DNA from: Ancylobacter defluvii
GTDB taxonomy: Bacteria > Pseudomonadota > Alphaproteobacteria > Rhizobiales > Xanthobacteraceae
NCBI RefSeq assembly: GCF_018390605.1
Contig: NZ_JAHBGD010000005.1
Coordinates: 744,001 to 808,000, forward strand
Direction: 5' to 3'
DNA: 64,000 nucleotides
The stretch's first letter is position 1. Each line of letters opens with the position of its first letter. Positions 1-8,220 of this stretch are shown here, piece after piece. The notes under the pieces were generated by a model. The model saw only the letters and a list, made by a program, of their open reading frames with translations, had not been told where the DNA came from and did no database searches. The position numbers and the translations under genes are program-made.

Positions 1-528
1 CGGATCATCGTCTGGCGCTCGATCCTCGGCACCAACGGCGCCATCAACACGGCGCTGGTCTGGCTGGGCGTCGTCGACCAGCCGGTGGAATGGCTGCTCT
101 ATTCCGAGTTCGCCGTGCATTTCGGCCTGCTCGGCACGCACTTCCCCACCATGGTGTTCCCGATCTTCATGTCGATCGCGCTGATCGACGATGATTTCAT
201 CCAGGCCAGCAGCGATCTCGGCGGCAGCCCGGCGCAGACGCTGTTCAACGTCATCGTGCCGCTGGCGCTTCCTGGCATCGTCGCCGGCGTGGTGTTCACG
301 CTGGTGCCGCTGATGGCCGCCTTCGTCGAGCCGCAGCTGCTCGGCGGCGGCTTCGTCGATCTGCTCGGCAACTCGGTCAACTCGGCGCTGCAGCAGCTGA
401 AATATCCGACGGCGGCGGCGCTTTCGACGCTGGTGATCCTGCTGCTCGGCATCTGCCTGGCGGCGCTGATCCTCGTCGCCCGCCGGCGAACCGACATCGC
501 CGCCATGTTCGTCGCGATGCGCCGCTGA
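1..528 (+). CDS. ABC transporter permease, PotB-like (5' end outside window)
   Basis: Inner-membrane permease of a spermidine/putrescine-type ABC importer. The reading frame is open from base 1, so the N-terminus is missing; 175 residues are visible. The EAA loop that contacts the ATPase is recognisable as QASSDLGGSPAQTLFNVIVP near the middle, followed by hydrophobic segments and a basic end. The next gene, a second permease, starts 12 bases after the stop and forms the usual PotB/PotC pair. The ATPase and binding protein are presumably upstream, outside the window. The family is clear; the substrate (polyamine or another amine) is inferred from family and neighbours. Confidence 0.9.
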   Translation, partial: RIIVWRSILGTNGAINTALVWLGVVDQPVEWLLYSEFAVHFGLLGTHFPTMVFPIFMSIALIDDDFIQASSDLGGSPAQTLFNVIVPLALPGIVAGVVFTLVPLMAAFVEPQLLGGGFVDLLGNSVNSALQQLKYPTAAALSTLVILLLGICLAALILVARRRTDIAAMFVAMRR

Positions 529-539
529 GGGAGGTTCAC

Positions 540-1397
540 ATGTCCACCGCCGCCATGGAAACCTATTCCGAGCGCACCGCCGCGCCGCCGCGTGCCCGCC
601 GTCGGCTGGGAACTTCCCGCCACTGGACGACGCTGGCCAAGTTCGCCGGCGGCTTCGCCATCGTGATGATCTACATCCCGCTGGTCTGGCTGGCGGTGAT
701 GTCGTTCACCGCCAACCCGCTTTCGGGCGTGCCCTATCCGCTGACGCTGCAGAACTACGCCACGCTGTTCGCCGATACGCGCTGGCGCCCGCCGCTCAAC
801 ACCAGCCTGCTGATGAGCGCCGGGGTGGCGCTGGTGTGCATGGTGCTGTCGACGCTGGTCGGCCGCGCGCTGACGCGGATGCCGCGGCCGGGTGCCTCGC
901 TGCTGCTGGTGCTGATGCCGCTCTTCGTGCCCGGCCTCACCATGGGCGCGGCGCTGTTCATCTTCCTGCGCACCATGCTCAATTTGACGCTGGGCCTGTG
1001 GTCGATCTTCCTTGCCCAGCTGGTGTGGGCGCTGCCGTTCTGCATCTTGCTGGTGCTGGTGGTCGCCAGCCGCTTCGACCTCCGGCTGCTCGATGCGGCG
1101 GAGGATCTCGGCGCCTCGCCCTGGCGGCGCTTCTGGGACATCGAGATGCCGATCCTGCGCCCCGGCATCCTCGGTTCCGGCATCTTCGGCTTCCTGCTGT
1201 CGTTCAACGAATTGCCGCGCTCGCTGTTCGTGCGCGGCATCGAGACCACCATGCCGATCTACAACTGGGCGATGGCGGCGTCGCAGCAATCGCAGGTGCC
1301 GATCATCTTCTCGCTCACCACCATCCTGCTGGCAGTGACGCTGCCGGTGATGGGCGCCTTCTTCTGGGTCCTTTTCGTGAAGCTCGACAAGAACTGA
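540..1397 (+). CDS. ABC transporter permease, PotC-like
   Basis: Second membrane subunit of the polyamine-type importer, 285 residues with about six hydrophobic segments after a basic cytoplasmic N-terminus of roughly 35 residues. The EAA loop reads DAAEDLGASPWRRFWDIEMP and is the ATPase contact. A GGAGG ribosome-binding site lies just before the ATG. It follows the PotB-like gene by 12 bases and is followed 80 bases later by an aminotransferase, which suggests that the imported compound is an amine that is then transaminated. The length is slightly above the usual 260-280 because of the N-terminal extension. Confidence 0.9.
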   Translation: MSTAAMETYSERTAAPPRARRRLGTSRHWTTLAKFAGGFAIVMIYIPLVWLAVMSFTANPLSGVPYPLTLQNYATLFADTRWRPPLNTSLLMSAGVALVCMVLSTLVGRALTRMPRPGASLLLVLMPLFVPGLTMGAALFIFLRTMLNLTLGLWSIFLAQLVWALPFCILLVLVVASRFDLRLLDAAEDLGASPWRRFWDIEMPILRPGILGSGIFGFLLSFNELPRSLFVRGIETTMPIYNWAMAASQQSQVPIIFSLTTILLAVTLPVMGAFFWVLFVKLDKN

Positions 1398-1477
1398 TCC
1401 CCAGCCTCTCCGATTTCCTTGAGCCGGCGCCGCCCAGGCCCAGCCCCTCATGCCGCGTGCCATAGAAAGCCAGTGAA

Positions 1478-2899
1478 ATGCTCGATCTCGATACACCCGA
1501 CAGCAATTATTCGCTCGAGGAGATGGACCGCAACAGCCTGTTCCATCCGCTGACCTCCATCTCCCAGCATATGGCCAACGGCCCGCAGATCATGGGGAAG
1601 GCCAAGGGCGTGCGCCTCACCGACCACAAGGGCAAGCCGATCCTCGATTGCTCCGGCGGCCTGTGGTGCGTGAATGTCGGCTATGGCCGGCCGGAGATCG
1701 CCGAAGCGGCCAAGCAGGCGATCCTCGATCTCAATTACTGGCACCTGTTCGGCTCGGCCTCCAACGAGGCGACCATCCGGCTGTCCGACCGCATTCTCGG
1801 CCTGTTCCACGACCATGCCGGTGCCGATCATCTGGCGCGGGTGTTCTACGGCACCTCGGGTTCGGACGCCAACGACACCAATTTCAAGCTGGTGCGCTAT
1901 TACGCCAATCTGCGCGGCACGCCGGAGAAGAAGAAGATCATCTCCCGCATGGGCGCCTATCACGGGCTGACCATGGCGGCGGCCCAGCTCACCGGCATTC
2001 CGTCCTACCACAAGGCGTGGAGCCTGCCGGACGGCGAGGTCTTCTACACCGATTGCCCGCATTACTACCGCTTCGCGGCGGCCGGCGAGAGCGAGGCCGC
2101 CTTCTGCGACCGGCTGATCGCCGATCTGGAGGCGCTGATCGCCCGTGAGGGCGCGAACACCATCGGCGCCTTCATCGCCGAGCCGATCATGGGCACCGGC
2201 GGCGTGCTGATTCCGCCGGCCGGCTATTTCGAGCGGGTGCAGGCGGTGCTCGACCGCCACGACATCCTCTTGATCGCCGACGAGGTCATTACCGGCTTCG
2301 GCCGCACCGGCGCGTGGTTCGCCACCGGCCTCTACACGCTCAAGCCGGACATCGTCACCTTGGCCAAGGGCCTCACCAGCGCCTATTTCCCGATGTCGGC
2401 CTCGGTGATCTCCGAGCGCATGTGGAAGGTGTTCGAGGCCGGCTCGGCCGAGTTCGGCCCGGTCATGCACGGCTTCACCTATTCCGGCCATCCGGTCGGC
2501 GCCGCCATCGCCATGGCCAATCTCGACATCATGGAGCGCGAAGGGCTGGTCGCCAATTCCGCCGACACCGGCGCCTATCTGCTCGCCGGCCTGCGCGAGC
2601 GGCTCGCCGAGCATCCCTATGTCGGCGAGGTGCGCGGCGAGGGGCTGATGATCGGCGTCGAGTTCACCGCCGACCGCGCGACGCGCCGTCCCTTCCAGGC
2701 CGGCGACGCGGTGCATCGCCTGGTTGCGTCGAAGGCGCAGGAGAACGGGCTGATGGTCCGGGCGCTGCCGTTCATCGAAGTGGTGTCGTTCTCCCCGGCG
2801 CTCTCCATCACCAAGGCGGACTGCGACGAGGCCATCGATCTCTTCGCCGGGACGATGGCGGACGTCACCTCGCAGCTCGCCGCGAAGGCCGGTACGTAA
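1478..2899 (+). CDS. Class III (omega-type) PLP-dependent aminotransferase
   Basis: A 473-residue fold-type I aminotransferase of the group that moves a terminal amino group from diamines, beta-alanine or similar amines to pyruvate or a related keto acid. Visible family marks are GTSGSDAND (PLP phosphate binding), [13 protein letters not shown] with the PLP aspartate, and the Schiff-base lysine K297 in [12 protein letters not shown]. It sits directly behind two polyamine-type permease genes and before a GntR regulator and a beta-hydroxyacid dehydrogenase, so it probably converts the imported amine to a semialdehyde. The exact substrate cannot be read from the sequence; putrescine:pyruvate and beta-alanine:pyruvate types are both possible. 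Confidence 0.9.
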   Translation: MLDLDTPDSNYSLEEMDRNSLFHPLTSISQHMANGPQIMGKAKGVRLTDHKGKPILDCSGGLWCVNVGYGRPEIAEAAKQAILDLNYWHLFGSASNEATIRLSDRILGLFHDHAGADHLARVFYGTSGSDANDTNFKLVRYYANLRGTPEKKKIISRMGAYHGLTMAAAQLTGIPSYHKAWSLPDGEVFYTDCPHYYRFAAAGESEAAFCDRLIADLEALIAREGANTIGAFIAEPIMGTGGVLIPPAGYFERVQAVLDRHDILLIADEVITGFGRTGAWFATGLYTLKPDIVTLAKGLTSAYFPMSASVISERMWKVFEAGSAEFGPVMHGFTYSGHPVGAAIAMANLDIMEREGLVANSADTGAYLLAGLRERLAEHPYVGEVRGEGLMIGVEFTADRATRRPFQAGDAVHRLVASKAQENGLMVRALPFIEVVSFSPALSITKADCDEAIDLFAGTMADVTSQLAAKAGT

Positions 2900-2900
2900 G

Positions 2901-2939
2901 CACGGATTCCGTGATATTGCCGCCGGCAAAGGCAATATC
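2901..2939. promoter_or_regulatory. Paired inverted repeats before the GntR gene
   Basis: Two adjacent dyads fill the 54-base gap. The first, at 2901-2913, is CACGG-ATT-CCGTG. The second has 9-base perfect arms GATATTGCC (2913-2921) and GGCAATATC (2931-2939) around a 9-base loop. They end 14 bases before the regulator's ATG, so they could be an autoregulatory operator. The second could also be a stem-loop ending the aminotransferase transcript, although no T-run follows. Confidence 0.5.
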
Positions 2940-2953
2940 TTGGGGGGAGTGGC

Positions 2954-3646
2954 ATGGTCGAAGACAGCGTCGTGGATCGGCCCGGACTGTCGAGTTCGAC
3001 ACTTGCGCATCATACGTATCGGGAGCTGGAAAGCCGCATCGTCGACGGTGCCTGGCTGCCCGATACCAGGATCAGCCTGCGCAAGCTGGCCACTCTCCTC
3101 AACACCAGCATGCAACCGGTCCGCGAGGCGGTCAGCAAGCTGGTGGCCGACTCGGCGCTGGAGGTGATCCCGGGACGATCCGTCCGCGTGCCGCAGCTCT
3201 CGCGCGAGCAGGCGGACGAGATCTGGACCATCCGCATGCTGCTGGAAGGCGAGGCGGCGGCGCAGTTCGCCGCCCGAAAATGCCCGGAGGAGGCCAAGCC
3301 GCTCTACGGGCACACCGACACCATGCGGGTGCACTATCCCGAGCGGGATCACCTCGCGACCATGAAGGCGATCAGGGGGTGGAACATCGCCCTGGTGCAT
3401 GGTTCGAAGTCGCCGGTGCTGATCGACATGGTGATGCGGCTGCGGCTGCGCTACGCGCCGTTCATCGCCTCCTGCCTCGCGGTGGACTTGCCGCACGATC
3501 CGGATTTCGTCAGCTTCACCCTGCACATACAGGACGAACTTGTGATGGCGATCGAAGCCGGCGACGCCGCAGCGGCGCGGCATCTGCGCTGCTCCGACCT
3601 GCGCTCTTTCCAGCGCTATCTCTACAGCCGCCGGGGATGGCGGTGA
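2954..3646 (+). CDS. GntR-family transcriptional regulator (FCD subgroup)
   Basis: A 230-residue regulator. The N-terminal winged helix-turn-helix spans about residues 18-75 (YRELESRIVDGAWLP, then SLRKLATLLNTSMQPVREAV), the typical GntR layout. The C-terminal helical half resembles FCD ligand-binding domains, but the usual D-x3-H metal-binding signature is not evident: that stretch reads WNIALVHG, and the later histidine region is LHIQDELVMAIEAGDA. It may bind its effector without metal. A G-rich ribosome-binding site precedes ATG 2954. Placed between an aminotransferase and a dehydrogenase, it most likely controls this amine-use cluster. Confidence 0.85.
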   Translation: MVEDSVVDRPGLSSSTLAHHTYRELESRIVDGAWLPDTRISLRKLATLLNTSMQPVREAVSKLVADSALEVIPGRSVRVPQLSREQADEIWTIRMLLEGEAAAQFAARKCPEEAKPLYGHTDTMRVHYPERDHLATMKAIRGWNIALVHGSKSPVLIDMVMRLRLRYAPFIASCLAVDLPHDPDFVSFTLHIQDELVMAIEAGDAAAARHLRCSDLRSFQRYLYSRRGWR

Positions 3647-3702
3647 ACCGGCGGGGATGGCGGCAAAGCCGCACCCCGCCCTTCAAACACAGATGACAGG
3701 TC

Positions 3703-4587
3703 ATGACGAAAGAACGCATCGGCTTTATCGGCGTCGGCCTCATGGGCCATGGAATGGCGAAGAACCTGGTCACCAAGGGTTGGCCGCTCACGGTGATGGG
3801 GCACCGCAACCGGGCACCGGTCGAAAACCTCGTCGCGCTCGGCGCCGTCGAGGCGAAGACGCCGCGGGAAATGGCGGCGCAGGTCGACGTGGTGGTGCTC
3901 TGCGTCACCGGCTCGCCGCAGGTGCAGGCGCTGTTCGAGGGCCCTGACGGCCTGCGCGCCGCCGGCCGGCCGCTGCTGGTGATCGACTGCTCGACCTCCG
4001 ATCCCTCGGTCACCCTCAAGCTGGCGGCGGCGCTGGCGGCCGACGGCATCACCTTGATCGACGCGCCGCTGGGGCGCACCCCGGCCGAGGCGGAAGCCGG
4101 CACGCTCGACGTCATGGCCGGCGGCAGCGACGAGGCGTTCGCCCGCGCCGCGCCGATCCTCAACGCCTTCGCCGGCAAGGTGGTGCATACCGGGCCGACC
4201 GGCTCCGGCCATACCATGAAGCTTTTGAACAACTTCCTGTCGATGGGCTATGCCGCGCTTTATGCGGAAGCGCTGATGATCGCCGACAAGACCGGCATCA
4301 CCGACAAGACCTTCGACAGCGTCATCCGCGGCGGGCGGATGGATTGCGGCTTCTACCAGACCTTCTCCAAATGGTTCCTGGACAAGGATCCCGAGGCGCA
4401 CAAGTTCACCCTCAGCAACGCCTTCAAGGACACCACCTATCTGGCGAGCCTTTCCAACGCGCTCGGCAGCGGCAATCCGGTGGGGGCGGCGGTGCGCAAT
4501 TCCTTCGGCCTCGCCGTCGGCCTCGGCCATGGCGACGAGTATGTGCCGAAGCTCGTCGACATCGTCAGGAAGGCCAATCGCGGCTAG
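3703..4587 (+). CDS. NAD(P)-dependent beta-hydroxyacid dehydrogenase (3-hydroxyisobutyrate dehydrogenase family)
   Basis: A 294-residue oxidoreductase interconverting a beta-hydroxy acid and its semialdehyde. The N-terminal Rossmann motif GVGLMG is at residues 10-15, the substrate-binding DAPLGRTPAEAEAGTL follows (DAP with a variant loop), and the catalytic lysine is K173 in GSGHTMKLLNN. With the upstream aminotransferase it could handle a semialdehyde such as malonate or methylmalonate semialdehyde; this is inference. It is the last gene of the rightward run; a long palindromic repeat follows, facing a leftward AraC gene. Confidence 0.88.
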   Translation: MTKERIGFIGVGLMGHGMAKNLVTKGWPLTVMGHRNRAPVENLVALGAVEAKTPREMAAQVDVVVLCVTGSPQVQALFEGPDGLRAAGRPLLVIDCSTSDPSVTLKLAAALAADGITLIDAPLGRTPAEAEAGTLDVMAGGSDEAFARAAPILNAFAGKVVHTGPTGSGHTMKLLNNFLSMGYAALYAEALMIADKTGITDKTFDSVIRGGRMDCGFYQTFSKWFLDKDPEAHKFTLSNAFKDTTYLASLSNALGSGNPVGAAVRNSFGLAVGLGHGDEYVPKLVDIVRKANRG

Positions 4588-4690
4588 GGCAATTCCCGCA
4601 AAAGCGCGCAGCGATTTTGCGAAAGTAATTGCGCAGAAACAAAGAGCCAGAGCGTTTCCGGTGACCCGGATTACACCGGAAACGCTCTGG
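4588..4690. repeat. Rhizobial-type intergenic palindromic element
   Basis: Two nested hairpins between convergent genes. The first half pairs GCAATT with AATTGC, with inner CGCAAAA/TTTTGCG. The second half has 17-base perfect arms at 4647-4663 and 4674-4690 (starting CCAGAGCGTTTCC) around a 10-base loop. This composition and bipartite design match dispersed intergenic palindromes known from rhizobia; the family assignment is from memory. It probably also ends transcription from both sides. Confidence 0.75.
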
Positions 4691-4707
4691 GCGGGCGGCT
4701 CGCGCCG

Positions 4708-5715
4708 CTATTCGGCGGCGTCGGCGGTGGCGTAAGCGCCGGCGCGCAGGGCGCCCGGCGCGCGTCCGACCACCCGCTTGAACGCCCGGCTGAACGCCGC
4801 CTGCGAGCCATAGCCGAGGCGATGGGCGGCATCCTCGATCGAGACGCGGTCGCGGGTGATCCACTGCGCCGCCAGCCGCATGCGCAGATCGGTGAGGTAG
4901 CGCAGCGGCGTCACGCCGGTCACCTCGAGGAAGCGTTCGGCGAACACCGAGCGCGACGCGCCCATCTCGGCGGCGAGATCGGCGACGGTCCAGTCGCGGC
5001 CGGGATCGCGATGCACCGCGGCGATCACCCGGCCGAGGCGCGGGTCGCGCAGCGCCGCCGCCCAGCCGGTGGCCGTGCCGCAGCCGCACTCGATCCAGGC
5101 CCGCACGACGAAGGCCGACACCACCTCGGCGAGCCGGGCCAATATGCCGGCAAACCCGGCGCGGTCGCCGCGCGCCTCGCGCTCCATGGCCTCCAGCATC
5201 GGCAGGATTTCCGGATAGCGGTCGAGCAGCGTGGCGACCGACATCACCTCCGGCATCATCGCCACCAGCGGGTTGAGGCTGCCGAGCTCGAAGCCCATGC
5301 AGCCGCTGAAGATCACCACGTCCTTGCTGCGGCAGACGTCGTCGGCACACTCCTTGATGTCGCCCACCGTCCGGCACAGCGGCGCGGCGCAGAAGGCGGC
5401 GATCTCGCGGCTCGGCACGTTGGGCTCGGAGACGAGGTCATGCGCGCCGCCATGCGGCAGCAGCACCGCCGAGCCGGTCTCCAGCTTCTGGTCGGGCTCG
5501 CCCGGCCGCCGCAGGAACACGCTTCCCTTGGCGACGAAATGGAACTGCGCCCGCGCCTCCGCCCGGCCGAAGCCGAGGCCGAAAGGCGGGGAGATCTGGA
5601 TCCGCCGGTAGTTCAGCCCGACAAGGCGCATGCCCACCAGCAGCTCGCTCACCACATCCGGCGAAGATGGTGATGCCGAGCGCAGCGCAGCATTATCGGA
5701 CGATTGATCAAGCAT
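4708..5715 (-). CDS. AraC-family regulator with cupin N-terminal domain
   Basis: A 335-residue regulator. The N-terminal half is a cupin-like sensing domain of the type found in RclR-like AraC proteins (GRAEARAQFHFVAKGSVFLR, later LLPHGGAHDLV). The C-terminal AraC DNA-binding domain has two helix-turn-helix units, including WTVADLAAEMGASRSVFAERF and IEDAAHRLGYGSQAAFSRAFKR. The central linker holds a cluster of five cysteines within about 36 residues (around 5298-5397), suggesting redox or metal sensing. ATG 5715 is preferred; the frame is open to 5778 but that extension is not domain-like. It is transcribed divergently from an MFS exporter, its likely target. Confidence 0.9.
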   Translation of the reverse strand: MLDQSSDNAALRSASPSSPDVVSELLVGMRLVGLNYRRIQISPPFGLGFGRAEARAQFHFVAKGSVFLRRPGEPDQKLETGSAVLLPHGGAHDLVSEPNVPSREIAAFCAAPLCRTVGDIKECADDVCRSKDVVIFSGCMGFELGSLNPLVAMMPEVMSVATLLDRYPEILPMLEAMEREARGDRAGFAGILARLAEVVSAFVVRAWIECGCGTATGWAAALRDPRLGRVIAAVHRDPGRDWTVADLAAEMGASRSVFAERFLEVTGVTPLRYLTDLRMRLAAQWITRDRVSIEDAAHRLGYGSQAAFSRAFKRVVGRAPGALRAGAYATADAAE

Positions 5716-5776
5716 GCCGGACACGCTGGCATATATCGTCCGGCGAATCCAGCCTAGCGTGCTGCCATGCAACATC

Positions 5777-5793
5777 AATCCTTCGAAAGGATT
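5777..5793 (+). promoter_or_regulatory. Hairpin covering the MFS ribosome-binding site
   Basis: Perfect 7-base arms AATCCTT (5777-5783) and AAGGATT (5787-5793) around the loop CGA. The right arm contains the AAGGA Shine-Dalgarno sequence of the MFS gene, whose ATG starts at 5799. In RNA the stem would hide the ribosome-binding site; in DNA the same palindrome could be an operator for the divergent AraC regulator. Confidence 0.55.
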
Positions 5794-5798
5794 CGTGA

Positions 5799-6998
5799 AT
5801 GAGCGAATCGCTCACCCTTGAAGACGTCGCCGAGGCACAGGAGCAGCCGGCCTGGGCCGCGGTCGGCGCGATGACGCTCGGCGTGTTCGGGCTGGTCACG
5901 GCGGAGTTCCTGCCGGCCAGCCTGCTCACGCCGATGGCGGCGGAACTCGGCATCACCGAGGGCGCCGCCGGCCAGGCGGTGACGGCGACGGCGCTGGTGG
6001 CGCTGGTGGCCAGCCTGCTGGTGGCCGCCACCACCCAGCGCATCGACCGCCGGCACCTGCTGATCGGCTTCTCCGTGCTGCTGGTGGTCTCCAACCTGCT
6101 CGTCGCCTTTGCGCCGGGCCTGCCGCTGCTGCTGGTGGGGCGGGTGCTGCTCGGCATCGCCATTGGCGGCTTCTGGGCGATGTCGGCGGCGCTCGCCATG
6201 CGGCTGGTGCCGGAGGCGATGGTGCCGCGGGCGCTGTCGATGATCTTCTCCGGCGTCTCGGCGGCGACCATCTTCGCCGCGCCGGTCGGCAGCTATCTCG
6301 GCCACCTCATCGGCTGGCGCGCCGTGTTCCTGCTGGTGGCCGGGCTCGGCGTGCTGACCATCGTGGCGCAGATGATCACCCTGCCGCGCATGGCGCCCAC
6401 CGGCTCGGCGGGACTGCGCACCCTGGCCGAAGTGCTGCGCCGGCCGGGCATCGCGCTCGGCATGCTGGCGGCGATGCTGGCCTTTGCCGGCCATTTCGCC
6501 GTCTTCACCTATATCCGCCCGTTCCTGGAGACGGTCACCGGCGTCGGCATCAGCGCGATGTCGGGCATGCTGCTCGGCTTCGGCCTTGCCAATTTCGTCG
6601 GCACGCTGCTGGCCGGACCGCTGATCGAGCGCAGCCTGAAGCTGGCGCTGCTCTCGATGCCGCTGCTGATGGGCGCGCTCGGCATCGGCCTCGTCACCCT
6701 GCATGGCAGCCCGATGGGGCATGCGGCGCTGATCGCGCTGTGGGGCCTCGCCTTCGGCGCGGTGCCGGTCGCCTGGTCCACCTGGCTCACCCGCACGGTG
6801 CCGGATCAGGCGGAGACCGCCGGCGGCCTGCTCGTCGCCGCCGTGCAGCTGGCGATCTCGGTCGGTGCCGCCGGCGGCGGCCTGGTGTTCGAGATCGACG
6901 GTGCCGCCGGCGTGTTCACCGTCGCCAGCGTCGTGCTGCTCTCCGCCGCGCTTATCGTCCTGCTCGGCGTGCGCACGCGCCGGGTGGCGACGGCGTGA
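5799..6998 (+). CDS. MFS exporter (DHA1/AraJ-like drug or sugar efflux)
   Basis: A 399-residue, twelve-segment major facilitator protein. The first segment region reads LGVFGLVTAEFLPASLLTPMA and the segment-4 motif GRVLLGIAIGGFWAMSAALAMRL is typical of DHA1 proton-coupled exporters of the AraJ/YdhP/Sot group. It acts in the inner membrane to expel small molecules; the substrate is unknown. It is divergent from an AraC regulator with a cysteine-rich sensor, a common arrangement for inducible efflux. A hairpin overlaps its ribosome-binding site. Confidence 0.9.
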   Translation: MSESLTLEDVAEAQEQPAWAAVGAMTLGVFGLVTAEFLPASLLTPMAAELGITEGAAGQAVTATALVALVASLLVAATTQRIDRRHLLIGFSVLLVVSNLLVAFAPGLPLLLVGRVLLGIAIGGFWAMSAALAMRLVPEAMVPRALSMIFSGVSAATIFAAPVGSYLGHLIGWRAVFLLVAGLGVLTIVAQMITLPRMAPTGSAGLRTLAEVLRRPGIALGMLAAMLAFAGHFAVFTYIRPFLETVTGVGISAMSGMLLGFGLANFVGTLLAGPLIERSLKLALLSMPLLMGALGIGLVTLHGSPMGHAALIALWGLAFGAVPVAWSTWLTRTVPDQAETAGGLLVAAVQLAISVGAAGGGLVFEIDGAAGVFTVASVVLLSAALIVLLGVRTRRVATA

Positions 6999-7020
6999 GC
7001 CTGGCGATGGCGTGAGCCTC

Positions 7021-7057
7021 GCGGCGGTCGATCCGGAACGACGGGATCGGCCGCCGC
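7021..7057. terminator. Hairpin between convergent genes
   Basis: Arms of 14 bases at 7021-7034 and 7044-7057 (GCGGCGGTCGATCC, one G-T pair) around a 9-base loop. It lies between the convergent MFS and FhuC-like genes. There is no T-run, so termination activity is likely but not certain. Confidence 0.5.
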
Positions 7058-7078
7058 TCGGGCGACGGCCGGCAGAGC

Positions 7079-7918
7079 TCAGAGCGGCGCGGCCAGCAGT
7101 GCCCCGTCGGCCCGCGCCAGCACTTCCATCCGCACGCCGTAGATCGCCTCCAGGCGCGGCGGCGTGACGATGTCGGCCGGCGTGCCGCGGGCGATCAGGC
7201 GCCCTTCGCGCAGGGCGAGGATCTCGTCGCAGAAGCGCGCCGCCATGTTGATGTCGTGCAGCACCGCGATCACGCTGAGCCGCTTGACGGCGGAGAGCCG
7301 CCGCACCAGCGTCAGCACCTCCAGCTGGTGGGCGATGTCGAGCGCCGAGGTCGGCTCGTCGAGCAGCAGGCATTCGGCGTCCTGCGCCACCAGCATCGCC
7401 AGCCAGGCGCGCTGGCGCTCGCCGCCGGAGAGGGTGTCGACCAGCCGGTCGGCGAAGGGCGCGATGCCGGTCAGCTCGATCGCCTCGTCGACCTTGCGCC
7501 GGTCGATGTCGGAGAACCGGCCGAGCGCGCCGTGCCAGGGATAGCGGCCGAGCGCCACCAGTTCGCGCACCAGCAGGCCGGCGGCCGGCGGCGAGGCCTG
7601 CGGCAGATAGGCGAGCTTGCGGGCGAAGCCGCGGTCGGTCCAGTCGCCGAGCGCGCGGCCGGCGAAGCGCACCGTGCCGCCGGAGGCCGGCTGCTGGCGG
7701 GCGAGGATCTTCAGCAGCGTCGACTTGCCGGAGCCGTTATGGCCGATCAGCCCGATCACCCGCCCGGTCGGCAGCGCCAGCGTCAGCGGCTCCAGCAGCA
7801 CCCGTCCCGGCACGGCGAAGCGAACCTCGTCGAGGTCGAACAGCGGCGGAGCGACCTCATCGACCGCGCCGGGCACGGGCGACATGAGCGGCGAGGGCGA
7901 CATCAGCGGCGAGTTCAA
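7079..7918 (-). CDS. ABC transporter ATP-binding protein, FhuC-like
   Basis: Cytoplasmic ATPase of the iron-siderophore/cobalamin importer family. It shows Walker A GHNGSGKS, the signature LSGGERQRAWLAMLVAQ, Walker B CLLLDEPTSALD and the switch histidine in VLHDINMAARF. No partner permease or binding protein is in the window, so it is an orphan here. Start choice: the frame is open to 7981, but the only good ribosome-binding site, AGGAAGGA at 7926-7933, is spaced for a TTG at 7918; ATGs at 7903 and 7885 are alternatives. The N-terminus carries a tandem SPLMSP-type repeat. Confidence 0.85.
   Translation of the reverse strand: MNSPLMSPSPLMSPVPGAVDEVAPPLFDLDEVRFAVPGRVLLEPLTLALPTGRVIGLIGHNGSGKSTLLKILARQQPASGGTVRFAGRALGDWTDRGFARKLAYLPQASPPAAGLLVRELVALGRYPWHGALGRFSDIDRRKVDEAIELTGIAPFADRLVDTLSGGERQRAWLAMLVAQDAECLLLDEPTSALDIAHQLEVLTLVRRLSAVKRLSVIAVLHDINMAARFCDEILALREGRLIARGTPADIVTPPRLEAIYGVRMEVLARADGALLAAPL
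7877..7912. repeat. Two-copy 18-base tandem repeat in the FhuC-like N-terminus
   Basis: Units at 7877-7894 and 7895-7912 share GGGCGACAT-AGCGGCGA and differ at a single base. They encode two near-identical hexapeptides ahead of the ABC domain and probably reflect replication slippage. Confidence 0.7.
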
Positions 7919-8220
7919 GCGGTGTCCTTCCTGAAGCGGGCATCCGATGGCGGATCGCAAGTCCGGCTTACGCCATTGCATCGGTGATCGTCAAATGCGC
8001 GACAGTATAGATCGCGCCCGGCAAGTTCATTGCCGCACCGTCTTCCGTCCGCGCTCCACTAGATTATAATATTTACAAAAAAACATCGCTCGGAACGCCG
8101 TTCCAGCACGCATGGACCGCTCGGCGGACCGGCCGGCGCTTCGGCCAGCCGGCGGCGTGGGCGAGGGAACGTCTGCGGTCCGGCGCCGTTGCCCTTGTGT
8201 AACCGACGACGAGGTGTTCC

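Noticed and set aside
1448-3583. Long open frame (about 710 codons) on the minus strand
   Set aside because: It is antisense to the aminotransferase and GntR genes, both with clear family motifs, and has shadow-type composition.
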